From contig CAVRSV010000007.1 in NCBI GenBank assembly GCA_963723965.1, positions 682,001 to 746,000 on the forward strand: a DNA stretch of 64,000 bases, given 5' to 3'. This document shows positions 34,109-41,473 of this stretch, piece after piece. Origin of the DNA: JARRKC01 sp963723965 (GTDB lineage Bacteria > Acidobacteriota > UBA6911 > RPQK01 > JAPXNP01). The notes beneath the pieces are model-generated. The model had not been told where the DNA came from, did not search any database, and saw nothing but the letters and a program-made list of their open reading frames with translations. The translations under genes and the position numbers were made by a program. Within the stretch, counting starts at the first letter, position 1, and each line of letters starts with the position of its first letter.

Positions 34109-35791
34109 TCAGTTGGGCTGATGCTCCGCCAGGGCGCTTTGCAGCTTCTCGATCTCCGCCTTGAGGCGCGCGATTTCCTCCTTCAGATCGGACACGGACT
34201 GGTTGTGTCGTGCGCCCTCTTCTCGAACTCGACGCGCTGCATCCGTCTGTCGCTCGATGCGCGCCCGTCGTTCCTCGAGAGCCCGGCGCTGATCCTCCTG
34301 GAGAGCCCGAAGTTCGCTTTGCTGACGCTGCTGACGCTTGGTTGCCTCCCGCAGCTGCCTGACCTGTGCTCGCTGCCGTTCCCTCAACTCCCGCTGCATT
34401 CGCTCGAGTTCGTTTCTCTGCCGCTCGGCCTGCACTCGAAATTCCCGCCGCTTGGCCGTGCCCGCTTCGCCGTTGCGAGGCGGCGGGGGCGGCTGGGCCG
34501 GGGGTTCCGGTTGTGCGGGAGCAGGCGGAGGTCCGGCGGGGGGTGGCGCCGGTGACGGGGCCGGTTCGTCCGGAGGGGCTGGCGCAGGAGCCGGCTCGGA
34601 GGGTGGAGCGGGTGGGGCCGGCGGCGCTTCGGAGGGGGGAGGGGCTTCGGGTGGTTGGGGCGCAGGAGGCGGTGCGGGGCGAGGGGTCTCCTGAAGAGCG
34701 GTTGCCGGCGATGCCAGTGCCGGAGAGGCCGCAAACCCGAGGCATGCCACCCCCAGCAGGACCAGCGCGATCAGTCCCGTAACAGCCCATTTCTGCAGGG
34801 TGGGCATGCGACGTTTCCGGCGCGGATCGAGGATGGAGCGGATCCGCGCGTCCAGAGGGGACTGCCCGAAGGCGGCGGCAAACCGGACCACGTCATCCGA
34901 CGCGCCGGCCGCTCGCACGAGCACGAGCAGATGTCGAGCGTATCTCGAAGGCAGGGTCCCCGCGCGCAGAACCTCGTCATCGCATGCCTGCTCGCTCTCC
35001 CGGCGCAGAAGACGGTCGTGCCACCAAACCAGCGGATTGAACCAGTAAATGGCCAGGACGATCCGTGAGAGCAGCCTCGAGGCCAGGTCGAGACGCCGGA
35101 TATGGGCCAATTCGTGGAGCAGGACCACCTGGAGATGGCTTTCGGGCCACTGCAGGGCCACGGCAGGCAGGACGACGGCCGGGCGCAGGATGCCCACAGC
35201 CATCGGCATGCGGGCGCGCTCCGAGGCGTAGAGTTCCACCGGACGGCGCAAGCCAAGCCGGCGGGAGGCCTGTTCGATGCGCTCGTTCCAGGGGGTGGTT
35301 TCGAGGCGCCGGGCCGTTCGCAGACTCCTGCGGGCCACCCCGCAACCGATCAAAGTCCGGACCAGCAGAATGAGGGCCGGCAGCAGCCAGACCAGGGCGA
35401 GGGCCGGTTTCAGCAGACTCCGCAGCGCCGGGCCGTTGCGGCTTTCCGCAGTCCTCAGCGTCCCTCCGCCATCGGCGGCAGTCCCGTCCGGACGCAGGAC
35501 CGAAGCCGGAAGTGCGGCAGTCACTCCGCCCGCCGCCGGCAGGCTCTGCAGGATCGTCGGAAGTTCGGCCGGCAGGGGGAGCGCATACTCGGGCAACAGC
35601 GAGACCGCCAGCGGCAACACAAGCAGCGACGCGGCTGATCCCACCAGAATCCAGTGCCGAGTGGCCGCCGCAAGCCGCCCGCTCAGCAGGAACAGCAGCG
35701 TCGCCGCCAGACCCAGCAGCAACGCCTTGCAGGCCAGTTCCAGGAACCCCTGGGAGCCTGTCGCGATGGCGAATTCCAGTATCGTTTGCAT
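34109..35791 (-). CDS. M56-family (BlaR1/MecR1-like) membrane metallopeptidase with Pro-rich stalk and coiled coil
   Basis: 560 aa. N-terminal helices and a cytoplasmic zinc-protease domain carry VVLLHELAHIRRLD (HExxH, residues 226-230) and RRESEQACDDEVLR, the M56 signature. A membrane helix at ~335-357 leads out to a segment (~365-440) that is almost only Pro, Ala, Ser and Glu, then an Arg/Glu/Gln-rich coiled coil (~446-555). The penicillin-binding sensor of true BlaR1 is absent. It starts 1 nt from the stop of the BlaI-like gene, so they form the usual repressor/protease pair. The signal sensed is unknown. Confidence 0.85.
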   Translation of the reverse strand: MQTILEFAIATGSQGFLELACKALLLGLAATLLFLLSGRLAAATRHWILVGSAASLLVLPLAVSLLPEYALPLPAELPTILQSLPAAGGVTAALPASVLRPDGTAADGGGTLRTAESRNGPALRSLLKPALALVWLLPALILLVRTLIGCGVARRSLRTARRLETTPWNERIEQASRRLGLRRPVELYASERARMPMAVGILRPAVVLPAVALQWPESHLQVVLLHELAHIRRLDLASRLLSRIVLAIYWFNPLVWWHDRLLRRESEQACDDEVLRAGTLPSRYARHLLVLVRAAGASDDVVRFAAAFGQSPLDARIRSILDPRRKRRMPTLQKWAVTGLIALVLLGVACLGFAASPALASPATALQETPRPAPPPAPQPPEAPPPSEAPPAPPAPPSEPAPAPAPPDEPAPSPAPPPAGPPPAPAQPEPPAQPPPPPRNGEAGTAKRREFRVQAERQRNELERMQRELRERQRAQVRQLREATKRQQRQQSELRALQEDQRRALEERRARIERQTDAARRVREEGARHNQSVSDLKEEIARLKAEIEKLQSALAEHQPN

Positions 35792-36199
35792 CTAGCGTCC
35801 CTCCTCCTTCGCCTGATCGATCAGCCGGGAAAGCCGGTTGAGATCCTCCTCGGTGAGCTCTTCCCTCGTCAAATCCAGCAGGGTCGCGACCGCCTGCTCC
35901 GCCGAGCCGTCGAAGAAAGTGTCGACGAGATGGCGAAGCACGGAGCGGCGGGCCCTTCGTCGGTCGACGACGGGAATGAAGACATACCGCTGTCCGTCCA
36001 ACTCGTGCCGCACGTGGCCCTTCTCCTCGAGCACGCGAAGCAGCGCCCTCACCGTCGAGTAACTGGGGGGATCGGCCACCTCGGACCGGACTTCGGCGGC
36101 TCCGGCGCGGCCGCGGGCGTAAAGCACATCCATGATCTGCCGCTCGCGCCGGCTCAAGGATCGATACCCCGCAGGATGTAGGTTTCGTTGCTGGGTCAA
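35792..36199 (-). CDS. BlaI/MecI-type winged-helix repressor
   Basis: 135 aa from TTG 36199, where AGGGAGG lies a few nt upstream; an in-frame TTG at 36226 is possible but would sit inside the promoter region. The winged helix shows SRRERQIMDVLYARGRAGAA, EVRSEVADPPSYSTVRALLR and VLEEKGHVRHELDGQRYVF. The last part (RRSVLRHLVDTFFDGSAEQA) is the dimer helix region. It should repress its own operon with the M56 protease; cleavage by that protease would relieve repression. Operator at 36228-36259. Confidence 0.88.
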   Translation of the reverse strand: MTQQRNLHPAGYRSLSRRERQIMDVLYARGRAGAAEVRSEVADPPSYSTVRALLRVLEEKGHVRHELDGQRYVFIPVVDRRRARRSVLRHLVDTFFDGSAEQAVATLLDLTREELTEEDLNRLSRLIDQAKEEGR

Positions 36200-36227
36200 T
36201 GGGGCCTCCCTGTCGGATCGTGTCAAA

Positions 36228-36280
36228 TGCTAGAAAATTAGCATGCGAAAAATCTAGCACCAGGAGGCCCCGGCCGTCAA
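36228..36280 (-). promoter_or_regulatory. Promoter and palindromic operator of the BlaI/M56 operon
   Basis: A 32-bp dyad is centred at 36243/36244. The left half is TGCTAGAAAATTAGCA and the right half, reverse-complemented, is TGCTAGATTTTTCGCA, matching at 12 of 16 positions. On the minus strand a TTGACG (36280-36275) and TAGATT (36256-36251), 18 nt apart, overlap it. A repressor bound there would block the promoter, so autoregulation by the BlaI-like protein is likely. Confidence 0.7.
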
Positions 36281-36362
36281 AGCAAATCGGGGGAGGCTGT
36301 TCGATATCGAACGCCAAGGCGGTCCCGTAGACGATTCGCCCGGAACCCTCGACCAGATCTTC

Positions 36363-37376
36363 CTAGCGGAGACGAACCGGACGGCCTTCCAGGACCGAAT
36401 CCTGAGCGGCGAAGATCACTTCGTAGACGGGCCAGACTCTTCGAAAGCTCAGTGGGGATTCCCGCCCCTCTCGGATGCAGCGAACGAAGTCATCGATCTC
36501 CCTGCCGAAGGGATGCCTCTTGACATCCGGGTCGTCGGGATACTCGGCGTGAAGCTTCATGAAACCCTTGGAATCGCGGAAGTGCCGGGAGAAGATGCCG
36601 TGATTTCGGATCGTCCCCTCCGTCCCGTTGACCTGGAGGTGGAAGACATAGGGCATCAGGCACTCGAGCGAAGTGGAGACTTTCCCCAGAGCGCCGTTCT
36701 CGAACTTCATGAGGACACTGATAGTCGGGTCATATTCGAAATCCATCCGCCGGCGCGGATGCGCGGAAAAGGCAAAGACTTCATCGACACGACACTCTTC
36801 TCCCATCATGGCGAGCACGATGTCGACCGAGTGGCATCCCCCCATCAGGAGTGAACTTCCCGCCGTCTCGGTGGACACCTTCCAGGAGCCCTTGATCTCG
36901 TGCCAGTAGTCCGACTCGCAGTAGTAGACTTCTCCGACCCCTCCTTTGCGAACGAATCGAAGCAAATGCTGGACGAGGGGATAGTACCGGACGACATGGC
37001 CGACATGGGTCCCCACTCCGGCTCGCTCGGCCGCCTCGACCAGGCGACGGGCCTGTTCGCGGGAGAAGCAGAGCGGCTTTTCGACGAGGACATGCTTTCC
37101 CGCCTCGAGGGCCGCCAGGCCCATTGGGAAGTGCTGGCTGTTGACAGTACAGATCGACACCAGATCGATGTCTTCGCGGCGGAGCGCCGATTCCCAATCC
37201 TCGTAGAAGGGACAGCGGAAGCCGAGTTCCTGCATATAGGCCTCGGCACGGGCCTTGTCCCGTGGTCGGGATCCGGCGATCGCCCTGATTTCGGTGTACG
37301 GATTCTCGAGAAACGACGAGAGATGCCGACCTGCCACCCAACCCGGACCGATCAGCAGGACCCCGAGTTCGCTCAA
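36363..37376 (-). CDS. Gfo/Idh/MocA-family oxidoreductase
   Basis: 337 aa from TTG 37376, with GGGGGAA just upstream; the open frame continues ~115 codons further but without family sequence. NAD(P)-binding begins GVLLIGPGWVAGRH (GxGxxG variant GPGWVAG). The family EKP motif is in GKHVLVEKPLCFS, and the second-domain residues include GVGEVYYCESDYWHEIKGSW and GGCHSVDIVLAMMG (catalytic His in CHSVD). It acts on a sugar, inositol or derivative. The neighbours do not indicate a pathway. Confidence 0.88.
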   Translation of the reverse strand: MSELGVLLIGPGWVAGRHLSSFLENPYTEIRAIAGSRPRDKARAEAYMQELGFRCPFYEDWESALRREDIDLVSICTVNSQHFPMGLAALEAGKHVLVEKPLCFSREQARRLVEAAERAGVGTHVGHVVRYYPLVQHLLRFVRKGGVGEVYYCESDYWHEIKGSWKVSTETAGSSLLMGGCHSVDIVLAMMGEECRVDEVFAFSAHPRRRMDFEYDPTISVLMKFENGALGKVSTSLECLMPYVFHLQVNGTEGTIRNHGIFSRHFRDSKGFMKLHAEYPDDPDVKRHPFGREIDDFVRCIREGRESPLSFRRVWPVYEVIFAAQDSVLEGRPVRLR

Positions 37377-37726
37377 CTTGTTCCCCCTTCCACTTGATCC
37401 AGCGTATCCACGATGTCGGAGCAATTGCAGTAGGAGCGGCGCGGCCGTTTCGGCCGTCCCCGATTCGCGTTTCGAGACGGATTGAACCGGCTCGAACCTG
37501 GGGCTGCGGAGCACTTCAGGCTGTCTGCCAGCGTACCAAGGCGGGCCGACCGTTTCCCACGTCCCGCCCGCCATCCTGCCCAAGCCCGGACCCGGCCCTC
37601 GGATCGCAGGGAGGGTCCTCCACCGCCGATTTGCCGGGCGATGGAGGGATTGGTCGTGCCGCCAGGCTGCGTTCCGGCGGAGGATGCTTCCAAACTCCGG
37701 CTCGCGATTTGGTATCATCTTTGCCT
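37377..37726. other. 350-nt gene-free divergent region
   Basis: It separates the oxidoreductase from the anti-sigma-type ATPase. It contains a GC hairpin near 37442-37458 (CGGCCG-TTT-CGGCCG) and, at the right end, the promoter-like TGGTATCAT. The rest shows no repeat or conserved coding pattern that I can support. Confidence 0.5.
37711..37718 (+). promoter_or_regulatory. Extended -10 element before the HATPase gene
   Basis: TGG immediately followed by TATCAT (37713-37718) gives an extended -10 that ends 8 nt before the ATG at 37727. There is no ribosome site between, suggesting a leaderless transcript. Confidence 0.45.
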
Positions 37727-38206
37727 ATGGTGAGGAGACCGCCCCTCCCCCGTAAGGACTTCCGCGCGGATCAACTGGAAATCCGATTCGAGCGGGCTTT
37801 CCCTGCGGACGTCACGGCCATGGAGGCCATAGTTCACGAAATCATGGGGATCGTCACCCAGGCGAAATGTGCGATCGAAGCCCAATGGGAGGTCGAACTG
37901 GCTCTGCGCGAGGCTCTGGCCAACGCCGTGCTCCACGGGGCAAAGGGAGACTCCGCCAAGCAGGTTGCCGTATCGGTGGCCTGCGCAGACCGTGTCGGCG
38001 TGCTGATCGTTGTCCGCGACCCGGGCGAAGGGTTCGATCCGAACTGCGTACCCAGCCCTCTCATCGGTGAGAACGTGTATTCCAATCACGGGAGAGGGAT
38101 CTTTCTGATCAACCAGATCATGGACGAGGTCCGATTCGAGAAGGGCGGAACGGAAATTCACATGCTGAAGCGCCCATCCGGCCCGGCCGCTCAATCGGAG
38201 GCTTGA
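37727..38206 (+). CDS. Anti-sigma-factor-type serine kinase/ATPase (RsbW/SpoIIAB-like)
   Basis: 159 aa single HATPase domain. The N-box is VELALREALANAVLHGAKGD, the G1 box VVRDPGEGFDP and the G2 box NHGRGIFLINQIMDEV. This size and arrangement match the partner-switching anti-sigma/anti-anti-sigma kinases rather than sensor histidine kinases, since no DHp or sensor part is present. Neither an STAS antagonist nor a sigma factor is adjacent. A tyrosine phosphatase gene follows 90 nt later with its own promoter. Confidence 0.85.
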   Translation: MVRRPPLPRKDFRADQLEIRFERAFPADVTAMEAIVHEIMGIVTQAKCAIEAQWEVELALREALANAVLHGAKGDSAKQVAVSVACADRVGVLIVVRDPGEGFDPNCVPSPLIGENVYSNHGRGIFLINQIMDEVRFEKGGTEIHMLKRPSGPAAQSEA

Positions 38207-38255
38207 AGCCTCACCGGCACCGACCGGAGCACACGGCTCGCCGTTCCGGCTAAGC

Positions 38256-38285
38256 TTGACGACCCAATTCGACGATAGGTAGGCT
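38256..38285 (+). promoter_or_regulatory. Promoter of the low-molecular-weight phosphatase gene
   Basis: TTGACG (38256-38261) and TAGGCT (38280-38285) are 18 nt apart. The -10 ends 11 nt before the ATG at 38297. Confidence 0.5.
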
Positions 38286-38296
38286 GGATTTTGCCA

Positions 38297-38809
38297 ATGT
38301 TCGACCAAAAACGAGGAATCCGAGTCCTTTTCGTTTGCAGCGGTAACATCTGCCGCTCGCCGATGGCCCTGGCACTGACCGGAATGGTGCTGGCCGAGCG
38401 GGACATTCCCGTCGACTGGCTCGACTCGGCAGGGACGCTGGGAATCGAAGGCCAGCCCGCTGCCGGCAACGCGATCGAAGCGGTCCGCGAGTTGGGCCTT
38501 CAGCTCGAAGACCACATTTCCAAGGGGGTCTCCGGCGCTCTGCTGGACAAGGCCGATTACATCGTGGCAGTGGCCCCCGAACATGTACGGGAGGTCGTCC
38601 TCCGGCGCCCGGACGCTCTGGGCAAGACCGTCAAACTGTGGGAGTACACCGATCGGCGAGGCCGACTCGAGCGCATCGCCGATCCGATCGGACGGCCTCC
38701 GGACGATTACCGGACTTGTCGCAACGACCTGCTCGAATGCCTGCGCAATTGGGCGGATACGCTCAAGCCGGCCCACGCCGCCGCCGCAGACCGCCAATCT
38801 AAGGCTTGA
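38297..38809 (+). CDS. Low-molecular-weight protein tyrosine phosphatase family
   Basis: 170 aa. The P-loop VLFVCSGNICRSPMA places the nucleophile at Cys14 and the Arg at 20, and the general-acid loop is RIADPIGRPPDDYR. The residue before the second Cys is Ile, as in tyrosine phosphatases; arginine phosphatases of the YwlE type have Thr there, so phosphotyrosine (or a small phosphate ester) is the likelier target. The 3' end overlaps the convergent arsR-like gene by 11 nt. Confidence 0.88.
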   Translation: MFDQKRGIRVLFVCSGNICRSPMALALTGMVLAERDIPVDWLDSAGTLGIEGQPAAGNAIEAVRELGLQLEDHISKGVSGALLDKADYIVAVAPEHVREVVLRRPDALGKTVKLWEYTDRRGRLERIADPIGRPPDDYRTCRNDLLECLRNWADTLKPAHAAAADRQSKA

Positions 38810-39128
38810 AGGCTCCGGCTTGATTCTCGTGGAATCGGGCGACACTGCCACAGACCAGGTCACAGAGCTCGAAGATCGACTCGTCGGCGATGGCGTAGAA
38901 GACGCTGAGACCTTCCTTGCGCCGGCGCAGGATGCCCGCCCGGGTCAGCACCGCCAGCTGGCGTGAGACGTTGGTCTGATGCGCACCCGTCGCCTCCACC
39001 AGCGCCGATACGTTCCGCTCCCGGGGCATCAGACTCAAGATCAGCTTCAGACGGAGTGGATCGCTCAGAACCTTGAACCGCTGGGCCATGAGGGCAATCG
39101 CTTCGTCACCGAGACGTCGGTCTGGCAT
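38799..39128 (-). CDS. ArsR/SmtB-family transcriptional regulator
   Basis: 109 aa from ATG 39128, with a GGGGG site upstream. Winged-helix sequence: FKVLSDPLRLKLILSLMPRE, SALVEATGAHQTNVSRQLAV and LTRAGILRRRKEGLSVFYAI. The C-terminal helix has FELCDLVCGS; the two cysteines could be a metal or thiol sensor, while the classical alpha-3 CVC site is absent. It lies 17 nt after the aldo/keto reductase gene, suggesting that it regulates this operon. Confidence 0.88.
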   Translation of the reverse strand: MPDRRLGDEAIALMAQRFKVLSDPLRLKLILSLMPRERNVSALVEATGAHQTNVSRQLAVLTRAGILRRRKEGLSVFYAIADESIFELCDLVCGSVARFHENQAGAFKP

Positions 39129-39145
39129 ATCTCGGATCCCCCTTT

Positions 39146-40138
39146 CTAGCTCCGCAGGACCTGTTCGATCTCTGCCAGTTCCGTCTCCTCGAAATCGAGC
39201 CGATCCAGAATGGCGAGGTTCTGGCGGAGCTGGTCGATCCGGCTGACCCCGACCAGTACAGAGGTGACCCGTTTCGTTCTCAGCAGCCAACTCAGCGCCA
39301 TCTGTGCAAGACTCTGCCCACGGCCGGCCGCAATCCGGGAGAGGCGGCGAGCCTTGTCGACGGTGTCGGCGGAGACCTGCTCCGCTTTGAGAAACCCGTG
39401 TGGTTTGGCCGCCCGCGAGTCCTCAGGAATCCGCTCGAGGTACCGGTCGGTCAGCAGCCCCTGGGCCAGCGGGGAGAAGGCGATGCAGCCGATGCCCTGT
39501 TGCACCAGCAGGTCGAGCAGAGAAGTTTCCACCCAGCGGTCGAGCATCGAGTAGCGGGCCTGGTGGATGAGGCACCGGGTACCCAGATCATTGAGGATCT
39601 CCACAGCCCGCAGCGTCTGCTCTGCCGAATAGTTGGAGACCCCGGCGTAGATCGCCTTCCCCTGACGCACCGCCGAATCCAGTGCCCCCATCGTCTCCTC
39701 CAGCGGAGTCTCCGGATCCGGCCGGTGCGAATAGAAGATATCCACGTACTCCAGGCCCATTCTCCTCAGACTCTGGTCCAGGCTGGCCAACAGGTATTTC
39801 CGGGACCCCCAGTCCCCGTAAGGGCCGGGCCACATGTCGTAGCCCGCTTTGGTGGAAATGACCAGTTCGTCCCGGTGGGCTTTCAGGTCGCGCCGGAGAA
39901 TGCGACCGAAATTCTCCTCGGCGGAACCCGGCGGCGGCCCATAGTTGTTGGCCAGATCGATGTGTGTGACCCCCAGGTCAAAGGCATCCAGGACGATCTC
40001 GCGGCCACGCTCGAAGACGTCGACTCCACCGAAATTGTGCCACAGCCCGAGGGAGACGATGGGGAGCTTCAGTCCGCTCCGTCCGCACCGCCGGTAGGTC
40101 ATGCAATCGTATCGATGTTCGCTGGCGACATGGCTCAT
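39146..40138 (-). CDS. Aldo/keto reductase (YghZ/Kv-beta-like)
   Basis: 330 aa from ATG 40138, with AGGAGGG 6 nt upstream. Signature sequences include LPIVSLGLWHNFGG, THIDLANNYGPPPGSAEENF (catalytic Asp/Tyr region), ELVISTKAGYDMWPGPYG (Lys), EYVDIFYSHRPDPETPLEET (His), and the NADPH-binding end VLVGVSRIDQLRQNL. The sequence belongs to the group of L-glyceraldehyde-3-phosphate reductase YghZ, which detoxifies reactive aldehydes. It is followed by arsR-like and faces the hyp operon promoter. Confidence 0.92.
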   Translation of the reverse strand: MSHVASEHRYDCMTYRRCGRSGLKLPIVSLGLWHNFGGVDVFERGREIVLDAFDLGVTHIDLANNYGPPPGSAEENFGRILRRDLKAHRDELVISTKAGYDMWPGPYGDWGSRKYLLASLDQSLRRMGLEYVDIFYSHRPDPETPLEETMGALDSAVRQGKAIYAGVSNYSAEQTLRAVEILNDLGTRCLIHQARYSMLDRWVETSLLDLLVQQGIGCIAFSPLAQGLLTDRYLERIPEDSRAAKPHGFLKAEQVSADTVDKARRLSRIAAGRGQSLAQMALSWLLRTKRVTSVLVGVSRIDQLRQNLAILDRLDFEETELAEIEQVLRS

Positions 40139-40303
40139 CTGCGCCCTCCTGTTCCACGAACGACACTTCCGTTCTACAAAGAGCATAGACCGACTGCCGG
40201 GGGGAAAGCACGCCGAACCCTCTGCCGGAGGCCAGGTTCGTGCCGTTGTGCGGAAACTTTTGCACAGGCATGTCTGAGAAAGGAACCGCACTGTCTGACC
40301 CTG

Positions 40304-40312
40304 TGCTATACT
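40304..40312 (+). promoter_or_regulatory. Extended -10 promoter of the hyp operon
   Basis: TG-C-TATACT (-10 hexamer 40307-40312) stands 46 nt before the hypA GTG. A second -10-like TATTAT follows at 40315. No -24/-12 sigma-54 element was recognised. Confidence 0.55.
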
Positions 40313-40358
40313 GTATTATCAGGTCCCGTTCAGGTGATGATGTGGACTGAGGAATTGC

Positions 40359-40700
40359 GTGCACGAGACGAGCATCGCCTTCAGCATCCTTGAAACGGCC
40401 CAGCGACTGGCCGGCGCGGGGCGACTCCAGTCCATTCGGATCGCCATCGGCGAACTCGCAGCCGTCGAACCGGATCTGCTGCAGTTTGCCTGGGAGGCGG
40501 TCGTGGCGGGCAGCGAACACGAGACTTCGGCGCTCGAAATCGAATGGCATCCGGCCCGACAATTCTGCCCCGCCTGCCTGCAGGAGATAGAAAGGGAACC
40601 CGGCAACTGGTTCGTGCACTGCCCGAATTGCGGTCAGGCCCTGCAAATCGAGGGTGGCGACGAATTGGAGATCCTCGAAATCTCATATACTGAAGCCTGA
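40359..40700 (+). CDS. hypA: Hydrogenase nickel-incorporation protein HypA
   Basis: 113 aa from GTG. It delivers nickel to the large subunit of [NiFe] hydrogenase. The N-terminal Met-His-Glu contains the nickel-binding His2. The zinc site has two CxxC motifs, FCPACLQ and HCPNCGQ, about 30 residues apart. First gene of hypABFCDE; hypB follows 7 nt later. Confidence 0.95.
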   Translation: MHETSIAFSILETAQRLAGAGRLQSIRIAIGELAAVEPDLLQFAWEAVVAGSEHETSALEIEWHPARQFCPACLQEIEREPGNWFVHCPNCGQALQIEGGDELEILEISYTEA

Positions 40701-40707
40701 GTCGACC

Positions 40708-41397
40708 ATGACGCAGGCCAAAATAATCGAAGTCCGCCAGAGCATCCTCGCAGCCAACCAGCAGGCGGCTGCCGACCTTCGCGCGTCTTTCAGCCGCCGG
40801 GGCACGTTGGTCGTCAACCTCATCTCCTCCCCGGGCTCCGGCAAGACCACCCTCCTCGAAGCCACTCTGCAGGGGTTGTCGGATCTGCGGCCCGCCGTGC
40901 TGGAGGGAGACATCGCAACCGAGCGCGATGCCGAGCGCATTCGCCGGATGGGAATCCCGGCCCGGCAGATCCTCACCGGAGGGGCCTGTCATCTCGACGC
41001 ACGCCAGGTCCAAAGGGAACTCGCCGAAGCGCGGTTTCCGGAGTTCGATCTCCTGTTCATCGAAAATGTCGGCAATCTGATCTGCCCGACCTCCTACGAT
41101 CTGGGTGAAGACTTCAAGACCGTTGTCCTTTCGGTCACGGAGGGAGACGACAAACCCTTCAAGTACCCCGGCATCTTCTCGCGAGCCTCGGTCACGATCA
41201 TCTCGAAAATGGATCTCCTTCCCCATGTCGAGTTCGACCTGGCGGCCGTCGAGGAGCAGGTTGGGACGCTCAACCCCAATTCGCGAGTGATCAGGACCTC
41301 GGCGAGGAGCGGGGAGGGAATCGCCGAGTGGTGCAGTTATCTGCGGGACGCGAGCCGCACCAAGCTGGCGCGCGTTTCCGGCCGAGATCCGGCGTGA
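40708..41397 (+). CDS. hypB: Hydrogenase nickel-incorporation GTPase HypB
   Basis: 229 aa SIMIBI GTPase driving nickel release to HypA. The P-loop LISSPGSGKTTLLEATL, the switch region VLEGDIATERDAERI, the metal site GGACHLDARQV, and FIENVGNLICP are intact. The N-terminal poly-His nickel store and the CxxCGC motif of E. coli HypB are absent, so this is the short form. Confidence 0.95.
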   Translation: MTQAKIIEVRQSILAANQQAAADLRASFSRRGTLVVNLISSPGSGKTTLLEATLQGLSDLRPAVLEGDIATERDAERIRRMGIPARQILTGGACHLDARQVQRELAEARFPEFDLLFIENVGNLICPTSYDLGEDFKTVVLSVTEGDDKPFKYPGIFSRASVTIISKMDLLPHVEFDLAAVEEQVGTLNPNSRVIRTSARSGEGIAEWCSYLRDASRTKLARVSGRDPA

Positions 41398-41473
41398 AAC
41401 TGCGAAGAGGCGAACGAAAAGCGGCAGAGTGGTTGACGCCTGTTTACCCACCGCGACGGCAGTCCGTCAAGAC

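Noticed and set aside
34338..34694. A Gly/Ala-rich plus-strand protein resembling PE-PGRS or a structural protein
   Set aside because: It is the complement of the Pro-rich stalk of the M56 protease; proline codons read backwards give glycine.
37394..37726. Upstream extension of the HATPase gene
   Set aside because: The frame is open but lacks family sequence, and an extended -10 element lies directly before ATG 37727.
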